Part shown: positions 17,213 through 25,066 of the stretch, one piece after another | How positions within the stretch are numbered: the stretch's first letter is position 1 | How the letters are laid out: the number at the start of each line of letters is the position of its first letter | Assembly: GCA_026989655.1 (NCBI GenBank) | Contig: JALSIX010000012.1 | Span: 1-32,225 of the forward strand | DNA length: 32,225 nucleotides | Direction of reading: 5' to 3' | From: Caldilineaceae bacterium | GTDB lineage: Bacteria > Chloroflexota > Anaerolineae > Caldilineales > Caldilineaceae | The notes under the pieces: model-generated | The model's input: only the letters and a program-made list of their open reading frames with translations | What the model was told of the DNA's origin: nothing | The model's database searches: none | Program-made: the position numbers and the translations under genes

Positions 17213-19027
17213 ATGCGAAGGTGGATGCGAGGCAGGCGAATCGGCTGGGCGATCCTGGTGGTGGGAGGTGTGTTCCTGGTGGGCCTCGGCAGTTGGCTGT
17301 GGCTGGGCATGGGAGGAGAGCGGCTGTGGTTGGCCCACCAGTTCCGGCAGTGGTGGCTGTATCGAAGCTACGCGGAGCAGGTTCGTCTTCTGAAGGCCTT
17401 GGACGTGCAGCGAGACGGATATGTGCGGGTCCGGGTCTTCGACCTCTCCGCCGATCCAGGAACAGGAGCGGACAGCCAGGTCCCTGGAGTCCACTATGTC
17501 CTCCAGTCGCCGGCAACGGAGGTCTGGGACACCGACATCCGGGGCTTTCTCGACGGTGAGGTGAAGTATCCGTTCAACCAGGCCACCGCGTATCACATGC
17601 GGGTGGGACGGCGGTACAACGGCGAGATCCACGGGGAGTACGAGCTCAAGCGAAGCCTCATCCGCTGGAAACTGCCCCGGATCCCCCGGTCCTCCCGGGT
17701 CGTGTCGGCCACGGTGACCCTGAACGTGGAGCCTGCCCTCACCGATTCCCCTCCCATCCAGGAGCTGCACTTCTACCTGTATCCACTGGGTGAGGAGTGG
17801 ACCCCTGGCGCCGGCGGGGTGGAACGCGACAGCTTTTCCCCCGCGGCACCTGGCGAGGTCACCTGGAACGAGGCCCGGGCCGGCGAGAAGAGCTGGCCTG
17901 CCCCAGGAGCCCTCGCGATCAACGGGGAAGAACCGATGACCTACTACCGGGCCCAGCCCCTGGCCATGGCCCACTGGCGCCGAGGGCAGGAGGTCCTGGT
18001 CTTCCAGGGAGCTCGGTTGGCCGCATACATCGAGGCGGTGAGCCGCGCGGGCGGCTCCTCCCTCAACGTGTTGGTCAAGCTCGACGATATCGAGGAGGAT
18101 GCCTGGGGCACCGAGACGGGGATCTTCACCTCGGATTTCGGCGACGACAAGGACTTCCCCAGCAGACGGCCGAGGTTGGAGTTCTGGCTCGGCGGGGTGA
18201 CACCGGTGATGGACGAGCGCTATCCCTTCGTCCTGGAGGCCGGCATGGCCTCGCCGGAGTACACCGTTGCCCTGCCCAGGGGAAACGCCCTGGTGGCCAT
18301 CGACGTGGAGCCCCTGGAATCGGGGCGCGCTCCTCCCCAGATCTGGGTGCAGATCCCTCCGGACACCCCAGGCGGCCAGGCGACCTGGGAGCGGTACGTC
18401 TCGCCCCAGGTCATGGCCCAGGATTCCATGACCTTCCGGCTGACCACCGCGTTGAACTCCGTGGAGTGGGGCGATCCCTTCCAGATCGAGCTCCTGGAGA
18501 CCTGGGTCCAGCCCGGCCCGCGGGACGAGCAGGTTCCGGAGATGCTTCTGTTGGCGCCGTCGGGGCGCCTCTATCGGGTCCTCGGGGCCCCTGTGTCGGA
18601 TGTCGCGTACCGGATCGTGGTCCGACCGGACGAGGTGGGCCTCTGGCGCTATCTGTGGTCGTTTGCACCCATGCCGGAGACGCCGCCGAACGGCCATATG
18701 GGAACGGGGCTCTTCTTCGTGACCATCACGCCGACCCCAGCCAATGTCCAGCGCCTCCACGCGTTTGCCGCGCATATCGAGCGGGAGCTCCGATCTGTCC
18801 CGGTCTACGACCTGGGCCTGCAACAGCAGGTCAACGCCCTGATCCGGTTGACCGCTCGGTTCTCCTCCGGTGGGAGCTCGAACGGGGAGCTGGAGATGCC
18901 GTCCCTGCGCGCGTTGCGTGCCCGGATGGCGGACAACGAGGCCCGCATGCGTCGCTCGTTCTGGGGCCGAGTGCAGCATTTCATCGCCAAGCGTGTCGTC
19001 GCGGACATCCTGTCCATGGGCGATTGA
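17213..19027 (+). CDS. Membrane-anchored beta-rich protein of unknown function (DNRLRE/CBM96-like region)
   Basis: 604 residues; AAAGGG precedes ATG 17213. Residues about 10-32 are one N-terminal membrane segment (IGWAILVVGGVFLVGLGSWL) that looks like an uncleaved anchor. The rest is extracytoplasmic and beta-rich. Residues about 150-275 resemble a DNRLRE-type jelly roll: SATVTLNVEP, LHFYLYPLGEEWTPG and VTWNEARAGEKSW. A later beta sandwich (VEWGDPFQIELLETW ... RIVVRPDEVGLWRYLWSF) looks like the N-terminal domain of some surface glycosidases. The C-terminal 90 residues are helical and charged. I do not recognise a catalytic motif. Its place in the operon suggests a surface protein acting on or displaying the glycan, but that is inference. 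Confidence 0.75.
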   Translation: MRRWMRGRRIGWAILVVGGVFLVGLGSWLWLGMGGERLWLAHQFRQWWLYRSYAEQVRLLKALDVQRDGYVRVRVFDLSADPGTGADSQVPGVHYVLQSPATEVWDTDIRGFLDGEVKYPFNQATAYHMRVGRRYNGEIHGEYELKRSLIRWKLPRIPRSSRVVSATVTLNVEPALTDSPPIQELHFYLYPLGEEWTPGAGGVERDSFSPAAPGEVTWNEARAGEKSWPAPGALAINGEEPMTYYRAQPLAMAHWRRGQEVLVFQGARLAAYIEAVSRAGGSSLNVLVKLDDIEEDAWGTETGIFTSDFGDDKDFPSRRPRLEFWLGGVTPVMDERYPFVLEAGMASPEYTVALPRGNALVAIDVEPLESGRAPPQIWVQIPPDTPGGQATWERYVSPQVMAQDSMTFRLTTALNSVEWGDPFQIELLETWVQPGPRDEQVPEMLLLAPSGRLYRVLGAPVSDVAYRIVVRPDEVGLWRYLWSFAPMPETPPNGHMGTGLFFVTITPTPANVQRLHAFAAHIERELRSVPVYDLGLQQQVNALIRLTARFSSGGSSNGELEMPSLRALRARMADNEARMRRSFWGRVQHFIAKRVVADILSMGD

Positions 19028-19105
19028 GAGGTCCAGACCCATGGCTTGGGAGTCGCGAGACAGATATAGATGCCGGTAGGGTTCGCAGGGGGGCGCGGGG
19101 AAACC

Positions 19106-20101
19106 ATGAAACACTTGAAGACCGTTGTACGGGTTGCCCTGAGCGCCGTGCTGCTGGGCTACCTGCTCTACATGGTCGATCTGGACCAGGCCGAGGGGCT
19201 CGTCCGCCAGGGGCGCCCCCTCTACATCCTGGCGGCCCTGGGGATCGCGCTCTTCGACCGGTGGCTGATGGCCTACAAGTGGGTCATTCTGTTGCGGGTC
19301 AAGCGGATCGCGCTGACCGTACGCCAGGCCACGGAGGTGTACTGGACCTCCACCTTTCTGGGGGTGTTCCTGCCGGCTACCGTGGGCGGAGATGCCCTGC
19401 GCTTCCTCGCGATCTGGCGGCGGGGATTCCCGTCCCGCGATGTCATCGCCTCCATCATGGTGGAGCGGCTGCTGGGCTTCGTGGCCTTGTTCGCCTTCCT
19501 GGCCCTCAGCATCTTCCTGAACCTCACCCTCTCGCCTGGACTGCTGCCTGAGACGGTCTGGCGTCCGCTGCGGCTCGTGGCTCTGGGCGCCCTGGCCCTG
19601 ACCGGCCTGTTTGCCCTGACGATGCACCCGCAGGCCGCCCGGCTCTTCGCGAGGGGCTCTGGCCGGGTCCATGGACGGCTCGGGGCCATTCTGGCCAAGG
19701 TCCGCTCCTTCTACCAGGCCTATCTGGGATACAAGGACCATCCGATGGCCCTGTCCCAATTCCTGGCCCTGTCCCTGTTCGAGAACCTGCTGCCCCTGAC
19801 CTGGACCTACCTGCTGGCCCAGGCCTTTGGGATCCAGATCCCCTTCCTGTACTACTTCGTCCTCATCCCCATTGTGCTGGTGTTGGTGCGGCTGCCCATC
19901 TCCTTCGACGGCTTCGGGGTGCAGGAAGGGGCCTTCGTCTATCTGCTCTCCCTTGTGGGGACGCCGGCAAGCGATGCGTTCTTCCTGGGCCTGACCAGCC
20001 ACATCCTGGCACTGATCTCTGTGTTGCCCGGAGGAGTCCTGTATGCCCTGGGGGGCCTTGAGGGGTACGGCGATTCCAAGTTGGGTGTCCGGACCGAATG
20101 A
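19106..20101 (+). CDS. Flippase-like membrane protein (LPG synthase TM / UPF0104 family)
   Basis: 331 residues from ATG 19106 (GGGGAAA upstream); an upstream in-frame ATG at 19070 adds 12 unlikely residues. About eight hydrophobic helices. Typical family segments are VALSAVLLGYLLYMVDLDQA at the N-terminus, LMAYKWVILLRVKRI, TSTFLGVFLPATVGGDALRF, VERLLGFVALFAFLAL, and RLPISFDGFGVQEGAFVYLL near the C-terminus. The family includes the membrane part of lysylphosphatidylglycerol synthase and AglD-like proteins and is common in glycan and glycolipid clusters. Roles proposed are lipid or lipid-linked sugar translocation, but the biochemistry is poorly defined. There is no soluble aminoacyl-transferase domain, so lysylation is not expected. 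Its TGA (20099-20101) overlaps an ATG at 20098. Confidence 0.88.
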   Translation: MKHLKTVVRVALSAVLLGYLLYMVDLDQAEGLVRQGRPLYILAALGIALFDRWLMAYKWVILLRVKRIALTVRQATEVYWTSTFLGVFLPATVGGDALRFLAIWRRGFPSRDVIASIMVERLLGFVALFAFLALSIFLNLTLSPGLLPETVWRPLRLVALGALALTGLFALTMHPQAARLFARGSGRVHGRLGAILAKVRSFYQAYLGYKDHPMALSQFLALSLFENLLPLTWTYLLAQAFGIQIPFLYYFVLIPIVLVLVRLPISFDGFGVQEGAFVYLLSLVGTPASDAFFLGLTSHILALISVLPGGVLYALGGLEGYGDSKLGVRTE

Positions 20102-20124
20102 GAACGACCACAGCGAGGGTATCG

Positions 20125-21249
20125 ATGGGAAATGATCGGCGGTGGTCCTGGATCGTCCTCTGGCTGCTTCCTCTCCTCGGGGTCGGGGGGCTTCTCGTCT
20201 CCCTCACCCTTGGAAGACCCCTGTTGCAGTACGTGGGGATCCTGGGGCCTGGGGAACCGCCCTACCCGTGGAGCGAACGGATCGTGGGGGTGGAGTTCGA
20301 CTGGGAAACGCACCAGGAGATGGCCGAGGGGAGCGACAACTGGGCGGTGACGTGGTACCGAGACGATATCCAGTTCACCACATGGGGGGACGGTGGAGGC
20401 TTTGGCGGCACAAACACCGCAGGGCGGGTCAGCTTGGGGGTGGCACGGCTGGAAGGAGAGTGGCCCACGTTTCGTGCACGCAATGTGTGGGGCGGGTATG
20501 AGGCGGAGCACCCCGCCCAGTTCGGGGGCAAGAGCTACGGGATCCTGGCCATCGGGGAGACGCTGTACATGTGGGTCTCCCCCGGATCGGATGCGGAGAA
20601 CTACCGAGAGGCCCGGCTGGCCCGCTCCATGGATGGAGGGGCGACGTGGGAACGGGCGCCCTGGGCGTTCACCCAGGAGGAGGGGCTGATCCTGCCCACC
20701 TTTGCCCAGTTTGGACCGGGTTACGCGGACGCCTACGATGGATATGTGTACATCTACGCGGCTCGCCTGCAGGATGGACGGGAGCTGAAGGTGCAGAAGC
20801 CGGGCTACATCGATCTGGTCCGGGTGCCCCGAGAGGAGCTCTGGGATCGCTCGGCGTACGAGTTCTTCGCCGGACTGGACGGCGCCGGGAAACCCCGGTG
20901 GACCGGGGCCCTCGCGGACCGGGAGCCGGTCTTCCAGAACGCGGCCGGGGTGGGATGGACGGTGAGCGTGACCTACAACCGAGGGCTGGGCCGTTTTCTG
21001 TTGGCCACGGAGCACACCGCGAGCTTTCGGGGGAATCTGGGGCTGTACGAGGCGCCCACACCCTGGGGACCGTGGCGGACGGTGGGGTACTATGCCAACT
21101 GGGGCAGGTATGGTTCGACGTTCTTCTGGAACTTCTCGAACCGGTGGACGAGTGAGGACGGGCGTCGGTTCGTGCTGATCTTCACCGGGACGGGAAGGAA
21201 CGACTCGTGGAACGCCCTGCAGGGCGTCTTCCAGGTGGCTCCTCGCTGA
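20125..21249 (+). CDS. Membrane-anchored DUF4185-like protein, copy 1
   Basis: 374 residues from ATG 20125, chosen for GAGGG five bases upstream; ATG 20098, which overlaps the previous stop, would add nine residues. An N-terminal hydrophobic segment (WIVLWLLPLLGVGGLLVSLT) acts as anchor or signal. The rest is one domain beginning PPYPWSERIVGVEFDWETHQ, with GSDNWAVTWYRDD, TWGDGGGFGG, RVSLGVARLEG, YMWVSPGSD, LARSMDGGATWERAPWAF and WNFSNRWTSEDGRRFVLIFT. These motifs match my recollection of DUF4185, a beta-propeller-like family related to glycoside hydrolases, with blade-like SxDGGxTW repeats. Enzymatic activity is not established. It ends the glycan operon. It is the shorter partner of the protein at 21682-24990. 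Confidence 0.82.
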   Translation: MGNDRRWSWIVLWLLPLLGVGGLLVSLTLGRPLLQYVGILGPGEPPYPWSERIVGVEFDWETHQEMAEGSDNWAVTWYRDDIQFTTWGDGGGFGGTNTAGRVSLGVARLEGEWPTFRARNVWGGYEAEHPAQFGGKSYGILAIGETLYMWVSPGSDAENYREARLARSMDGGATWERAPWAFTQEEGLILPTFAQFGPGYADAYDGYVYIYAARLQDGRELKVQKPGYIDLVRVPREELWDRSAYEFFAGLDGAGKPRWTGALADREPVFQNAAGVGWTVSVTYNRGLGRFLLATEHTASFRGNLGLYEAPTPWGPWRTVGYYANWGRYGSTFFWNFSNRWTSEDGRRFVLIFTGTGRNDSWNALQGVFQVAPR

Positions 21250-21308
21250 CACACCTCCTCTTTCTCTCCCATCCCATCCTCCCGACAACCCCATAGACAT
21301 AGGACGGA

Positions 21309-21356
21309 CCGGAGCCAGGCCGAAGCCCTTTCCGGGGGCCCTTGGCCTGGCTCCGG
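21309..21356. terminator. Candidate terminator hairpin after copy 1
   Basis: CCGGAGCCAGGCC (21309-21321) and GGCCTGGCTCCGG (21344-21356) form a perfect 13-bp stem with a 22-base loop, 60 bases after the stop of copy 1. There is no T run after it, so intrinsic termination is uncertain; it could instead stabilise the transcript end. Confidence 0.4.
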
Positions 21357-21383
21357 CGCGGGTGCGGGCACTCTGGCGAAGGC

Positions 21384-21420
21384 CTTGCCCCACCGCGCCG
21401 TAGAGGAGTTGTGGGGCAAG
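21384..21420. terminator. Second tandem hairpin after copy 1
   Basis: CTTGCCCCAC (21384-21393) and GTGGGGCAAG (21411-21420) form a perfect 10-bp stem with a 17-base loop, followed by the weakly T-rich AGTAGTTATG. With the preceding hairpin it makes a tandem structure between the two paralogues. Confidence 0.35.
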
Positions 21421-21492
21421 AGTAGTTATGTCGTCTATGGCCCATGGGGAGGCCACCCGGTTCCATGTGGTCCGATTGGTACCATAAAGACC

Positions 21493-21521
21493 TTGAGAAA
21501 GGGTGTGGACTCCACTAGCAT
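21493..21521 (+). promoter_or_regulatory. Candidate promoter for the secreted multidomain protein
   Basis: TTGAGA (21493-21498), a 17-base spacer and TAGCAT (21516-21521): five of six and four of six matches to the sigma-70 elements. The leader to ATG 21682 would be about 150 bases. Confidence 0.42.
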
Positions 21522-21681
21522 GGACATCGGCGGATCGCGCTAAGCCATTCTTCGGGTTCGGTGCGAGCCGAGCCGAGACGGGACACCAGCCGGTTCCTGA
21601 TCTGCGCCTATGAGGAGGAAGGGAGTTCCGGGGATCTTCCGGAGCCATGACGGTTGTCCGCCCCTGGGAGGCACAGGACAC

Positions 21682-24600
21682 ATGCATCGGAAACAGCTTG
21701 GGACTTTGTTCGGCGGCCTGGCCATCCTCGCCCTGATCGGTGTGTATCTCTTCGGGGGGGCTGCCCGCGCGGCCTGGCCCTCCCGGATTCCAGCCGGTGC
21801 CGCCCAGCTTTCCGGGGAACCACCCTACCCGTGGAGCGAGCGGATCGTGGGGGTGGAGTTCGATTGGGAGACGCACCAGGAACTGGCGGCGGGGAGCGAC
21901 AACTGGGCGGTGACGTGGTCTGGGGATGGGAACCAGTATGCCGCGTGGGGAGATGGAGGCGGGTTCGGCGGCAGCAACTCCCTGGGACGGGTGAGCTTGG
22001 GGGTGGCCCGCCTGGAGGGCGGATGGCCGGATTTTCGCGGGGTGAACGTGTGGGGCGGGTATCGGAGCGAGCATCCTGCCCAGTTCGGGGGCAAGAGCTA
22101 CGGGATCCTGGCCATCGGGGAAACGCTGTACATGTGGGTCTCCCCGGGCTCGAACACGGAGAACTACCGGGAGGCCCGGCTGGCCCGCTCCATGGATGGA
22201 GGGGCGACGTGGGAACGGGCGCCCTGGGCGTTCACCCGGGACGAGGGACTGGTGTTGCCCACCTTCGCGCAGTTTGGGCCAGGCTATGCGGACGCGTGGG
22301 ATGGGTATGTGTACGTCTACTTCATCCGCCTGGTGGACAGCTCTCGCCTGGGAATCCAGCAGCCGGGGCGGATCGATCTGGCCCGGGTGCCGTTGGAGCG
22401 GCTGTGGGATCGTTCGGCCTATGAGTTCTTCGGGGGCGTGGATGGGAGCGGGACACCTCGCTGGACCGGAGACCTGCGCGCCCGGGAGCCGGTCTTCCAG
22501 GACGCGGCCGGGGTGGGGTGGACGGTGAGCGTGACCTACAACCGAGGGCTGGGCCGTTTTCTGTTGGCCACGGAGCACACCGCGAGCTTTCGAGGGAATC
22601 TGGGGCTGTACGAGGCGCCCACACCCTGGGGGCCGTGGCGGACGGTGGGGTACTACACCAACTGGGGGGGCTATGGCTCGGTGTTTTTCTGGAACTTCTC
22701 GAACCGGTGGACGAGTGAGGACGGGCGTCGGTTCGTGCTGATCTTCACCGGGACAGGGGGGAACGATTCGTGGAACGCCCTCCAGGGCGTCTTCCAGGTG
22801 GCCGGCGATGGGCCCACTCCGCCCACGGCCACCCCGTCCCCCCCGCCGACCTCCACCCCCACCCCGACCCCTGTGGTCACAGGGCCATCCCCTGGCCTGG
22901 GACGGGTCGAGGACGGTCTGTTGTCCCTCTATCTGTTCGACGAGGGGCAGGGAACCATGGTGCGCGATCGCGGGGGCTCCGGCCTCTCCCTGGACCTCCG
23001 GATCGACCTGCCGGATCGGGTCCAGTGGCTGGAGGGGGCCTTGACCGTGGGAGGAGGTGTGCGTCTTGTCTCCACGGCCAATGCCCAGGGGCTTGTACAG
23101 CGGGTCAAGGCCGCGAATGAGCTGACGGTCGAGGCCTGGATTCGACCCTCCAGCCTCCAACCGGACGGACCGGCCCGGATCCTGGCCATCTCCCAGGACA
23201 AGTACAACCAGAACTTCGTCCTGGGCCAGGCGCGGGATCGGTTCGATGTCCGGTTCCGGACCACGGAGACCGACAGCAGCGGCCGTCCTTCCCTGCGTTC
23301 GCCCCAGGGAGATCTCCAGCTCCAGCTCATGCATGTGGTCTACACCCGAGATTCCGGCGGCACGGCTCGCCTCTACATCAACGGGGTCGAGCGCAGCCGG
23401 GCCCTTGTCGGGGGCGACCTGACCGCGTGGAACGAGGCCTATTCCCTCATCCTGGCCAATGAGTTCGGCGCGGATCGTCGATGGCAGGGCACATACCACC
23501 TGGTGGCTCTCTATGCTCGGGCACTGAGCGCCGGGGAGGTCCTCCAGAACTATCAGGCAGGCCCCGACCCCGAGCTGAGCCCAGACCCTCCTGCCACCCC
23601 GACGCCCTCCCCCACGCGGACACCGACAGCAGCCCCGCCCCCGGGAAGTGGACAGGCCCAGATCCGGGTGCAGCCGGAGCGCGCCACGGTCCACGTTGGC
23701 GAGACCTTTCGGGTGGATCTGGTCGTGGTCACCGGTGACCAGGCCCTCGACGGCGCTGCAGCCTACCTGGACTTCGATCCCGCGGTGCTGCAGGTGGTCT
23801 CGGTGGTGCCCGGCGATCGGCTCTCCACGGTCCTCTCCAACACCTACGACAACGGCCGGGGTCATGTGGACTTCGTCGCCGGCACGCTGGGCACCCCGGT
23901 CACCGGCACGTTCACCCTGGCCACCGTGACCTTCCGGGCCATCGCGGCCCGCGCGGAGACCCCCCTGCGTCTGGGCGAAGCCGCGCCCCGGGCCACGGAT
24001 CTCACCTGGAAGGGGGTCTCCATGCTCGGCCAGCGGCAGGGGAGCTCTCTCCAGGTGATGCCTGGCGCCTCCCTGCGGGCCACGGTACGCCTGGAAGGGC
24101 GCCCACAGCCGCCCCACGAGCGCTGGATCACCCCCCTCTTCGTCCGTCTGACACCCCTGGGAGCCCCGGGCCCGGGCCATGCGTTCACCGTGCAGACGGA
24201 TACGTCCGGGAAGTTTCGGATCGCCGACATCCCGCCCGGAGACTACGTCCTCGAGGTGGAGAACCACCATACCCTGGCACGTTCCAGCACGGTGGCGCTG
24301 GTGGCTGGGGAGAACGAGGTGGATATGGGGCTGCTGCTGGAAGGGGATGCCGTGGACGACGAGGTGGTGGACCTGCTGGACTTCTCCCTCCTGGCCGCGG
24401 GCTTCGGCCGATGTGGTCTGGAGGGCATCGACATCACCCCCATCGATTTCGACGAGGACGGCTGTGTCACCATCCAGGACTTCTCGTTGTTGGCGAAGAA
24501 CTATGGGGAGACGGCTGTTCCCTCGGCTGGGGCCGGGACAGAGCTCATCGGCTGGCTTCCGGGCAGGCAGGAGGGCGAACGCTTCACCGTCCAGATCACC

Positions 24601-24990
24601 GTGAGCGGCGAGTCCGGCCAACAGGTCGACGCCGTCGCCCTGCACCTCCAGATGGATCCCGATCTGGTCCGGGTCAGGGAGGTGCGCCTGGCAGATTCGC
24701 CGCTGACCACCGAGCTGACCCGCTCCTGGGACAACGCCTCGGGAGCCATCGATGTGGCTGTGGGCAGTCTGGGCGGCGGGGCCTCCACGCCCTTCTCCCT
24801 GGCCACCCTGGAATTGGAGGCTGTCCGCACCTTCTCCCGGGCTCCTCTGGCCCTGCGCGGGACCGCCCCTCGCACCGGGGCAGCCCATTCCGGCATCCTG
24901 TTCCCGGTCCAGATCGAATACGATGGAGCCGCCCAGGTGCGCCTGCGGGTGTCCGCGCACCGGCTGTATCTGCCCCACATCCGCCGGTGA
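21682..24990 (+). CDS. Secreted multidomain protein: DUF4185-like, LamG-like, cohesin-like, dockerin-like
   Basis: 1102 residues from ATG 21682 (GGGAGG ten bases upstream); the frame is open to 21610 but a signal peptide begins here (hydrophobic LGTLFGGLAILALIGVYLF, cleavage likely near GAARA-AW). Order: DUF4185-like domain (about 45-373, paralogue of the preceding gene); Pro/Thr linker (374-405); LamG/concanavalin-like jelly roll (409-627; ELTVEAWIRPSSL, ARLYINGVE); Pro/Thr linker; cohesin-like domain (659-793; VHVGETFRVDLVV, AAYLDFDPAVLQVVSVVPG); carboxypeptidase-regulatory-like domain (795-887; GKFRIADIPPGDYVLEVE); dockerin-like pair (888-946; the second loop DFDEDGCVTIQDFSLLAKNY is canonical, the first degenerate); a second cohesin-like domain (953-1093); and the tail RLYLPHIRR. 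No glycosidase catalytic site was identified. Probably an exported surface adhesin or glycan-binding protein. Confidence 0.85.
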   Translation: MHRKQLGTLFGGLAILALIGVYLFGGAARAAWPSRIPAGAAQLSGEPPYPWSERIVGVEFDWETHQELAAGSDNWAVTWSGDGNQYAAWGDGGGFGGSNSLGRVSLGVARLEGGWPDFRGVNVWGGYRSEHPAQFGGKSYGILAIGETLYMWVSPGSNTENYREARLARSMDGGATWERAPWAFTRDEGLVLPTFAQFGPGYADAWDGYVYVYFIRLVDSSRLGIQQPGRIDLARVPLERLWDRSAYEFFGGVDGSGTPRWTGDLRAREPVFQDAAGVGWTVSVTYNRGLGRFLLATEHTASFRGNLGLYEAPTPWGPWRTVGYYTNWGGYGSVFFWNFSNRWTSEDGRRFVLIFTGTGGNDSWNALQGVFQVAGDGPTPPTATPSPPPTSTPTPTPVVTGPSPGLGRVEDGLLSLYLFDEGQGTMVRDRGGSGLSLDLRIDLPDRVQWLEGALTVGGGVRLVSTANAQGLVQRVKAANELTVEAWIRPSSLQPDGPARILAISQDKYNQNFVLGQARDRFDVRFRTTETDSSGRPSLRSPQGDLQLQLMHVVYTRDSGGTARLYINGVERSRALVGGDLTAWNEAYSLILANEFGADRRWQGTYHLVALYARALSAGEVLQNYQAGPDPELSPDPPATPTPSPTRTPTAAPPPGSGQAQIRVQPERATVHVGETFRVDLVVVTGDQALDGAAAYLDFDPAVLQVVSVVPGDRLSTVLSNTYDNGRGHVDFVAGTLGTPVTGTFTLATVTFRAIAARAETPLRLGEAAPRATDLTWKGVSMLGQRQGSSLQVMPGASLRATVRLEGRPQPPHERWITPLFVRLTPLGAPGPGHAFTVQTDTSGKFRIADIPPGDYVLEVENHHTLARSSTVALVAGENEVDMGLLLEGDAVDDEVVDLLDFSLLAAGFGRCGLEGIDITPIDFDEDGCVTIQDFSLLAKNYGETAVPSAGAGTELIGWLPGRQEGERFTVQITVSGESGQQVDAVALHLQMDPDLVRVREVRLADSPLTTELTRSWDNASGAIDVAVGSLGGGASTPFSLATLELEAVRTFSRAPLALRGTAPRTGAAHSGILFPVQIEYDGAAQVRLRVSAHRLYLPHIRR

Positions 24991-25066
24991 AGGAGGCCAT
25001 CGTGGCAACCGAGCCACGGCTTCCCCGCTGCCACGGGGGATCGGCCGTGCGTGGTGGATCCCGTCC
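24991..25066. terminator. Candidate bidirectional terminator between convergent genes
   Basis: The 76-base gap between convergent genes holds two small perfect stems: GTGGC/GCCAC (25002-25006 with 25013-25017) and CCCCG/CGGGG (25023-25027 with 25034-25038), each with a six-base loop. There are no T runs. The convergent position is the main support. Confidence 0.3.

Larger units (their letters stand above)
21250..21681. other. 432-base gap with two hairpins and a promoter
   Basis: No coding frame here is convincing. The gap contains two GC-rich perfect inverted repeats (21309-21356 and 21384-21420), then a more A/T-rich stretch with a sigma-70 promoter candidate at 21493-21521, then the leader of the second DUF4185-like gene. 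It looks like the end of the glycan operon followed by a separately transcribed gene. Confidence 0.6.
20261..22803 (+). repeat. Direct duplication of the DUF4185-like coding segment
   Basis: The segment 20261-21240 is repeated at 21824-22803 in the same orientation. Landmarks checked near the start (CCTACCCGTGGAGCG), in the middle (TTCGGGGGCAAG at 20521 and 22084) and at the end (ATCTTCACCGGGA) all show the same 1563-base offset, so there is no net insertion or deletion over about 980 bases. Identity is uneven: 20944-21080 against 22507-22643 is almost unchanged at nucleotide level, while other parts differ more. The copies are separated by an unrelated gap and by different N-termini. Confidence 0.85.

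Noticed and set aside
17207-20002. 931-residue open frame on the minus strand
   Set aside because: Mirror frame of the anchored beta-rich protein and flippase-like genes; composition is unlike a folded protein.
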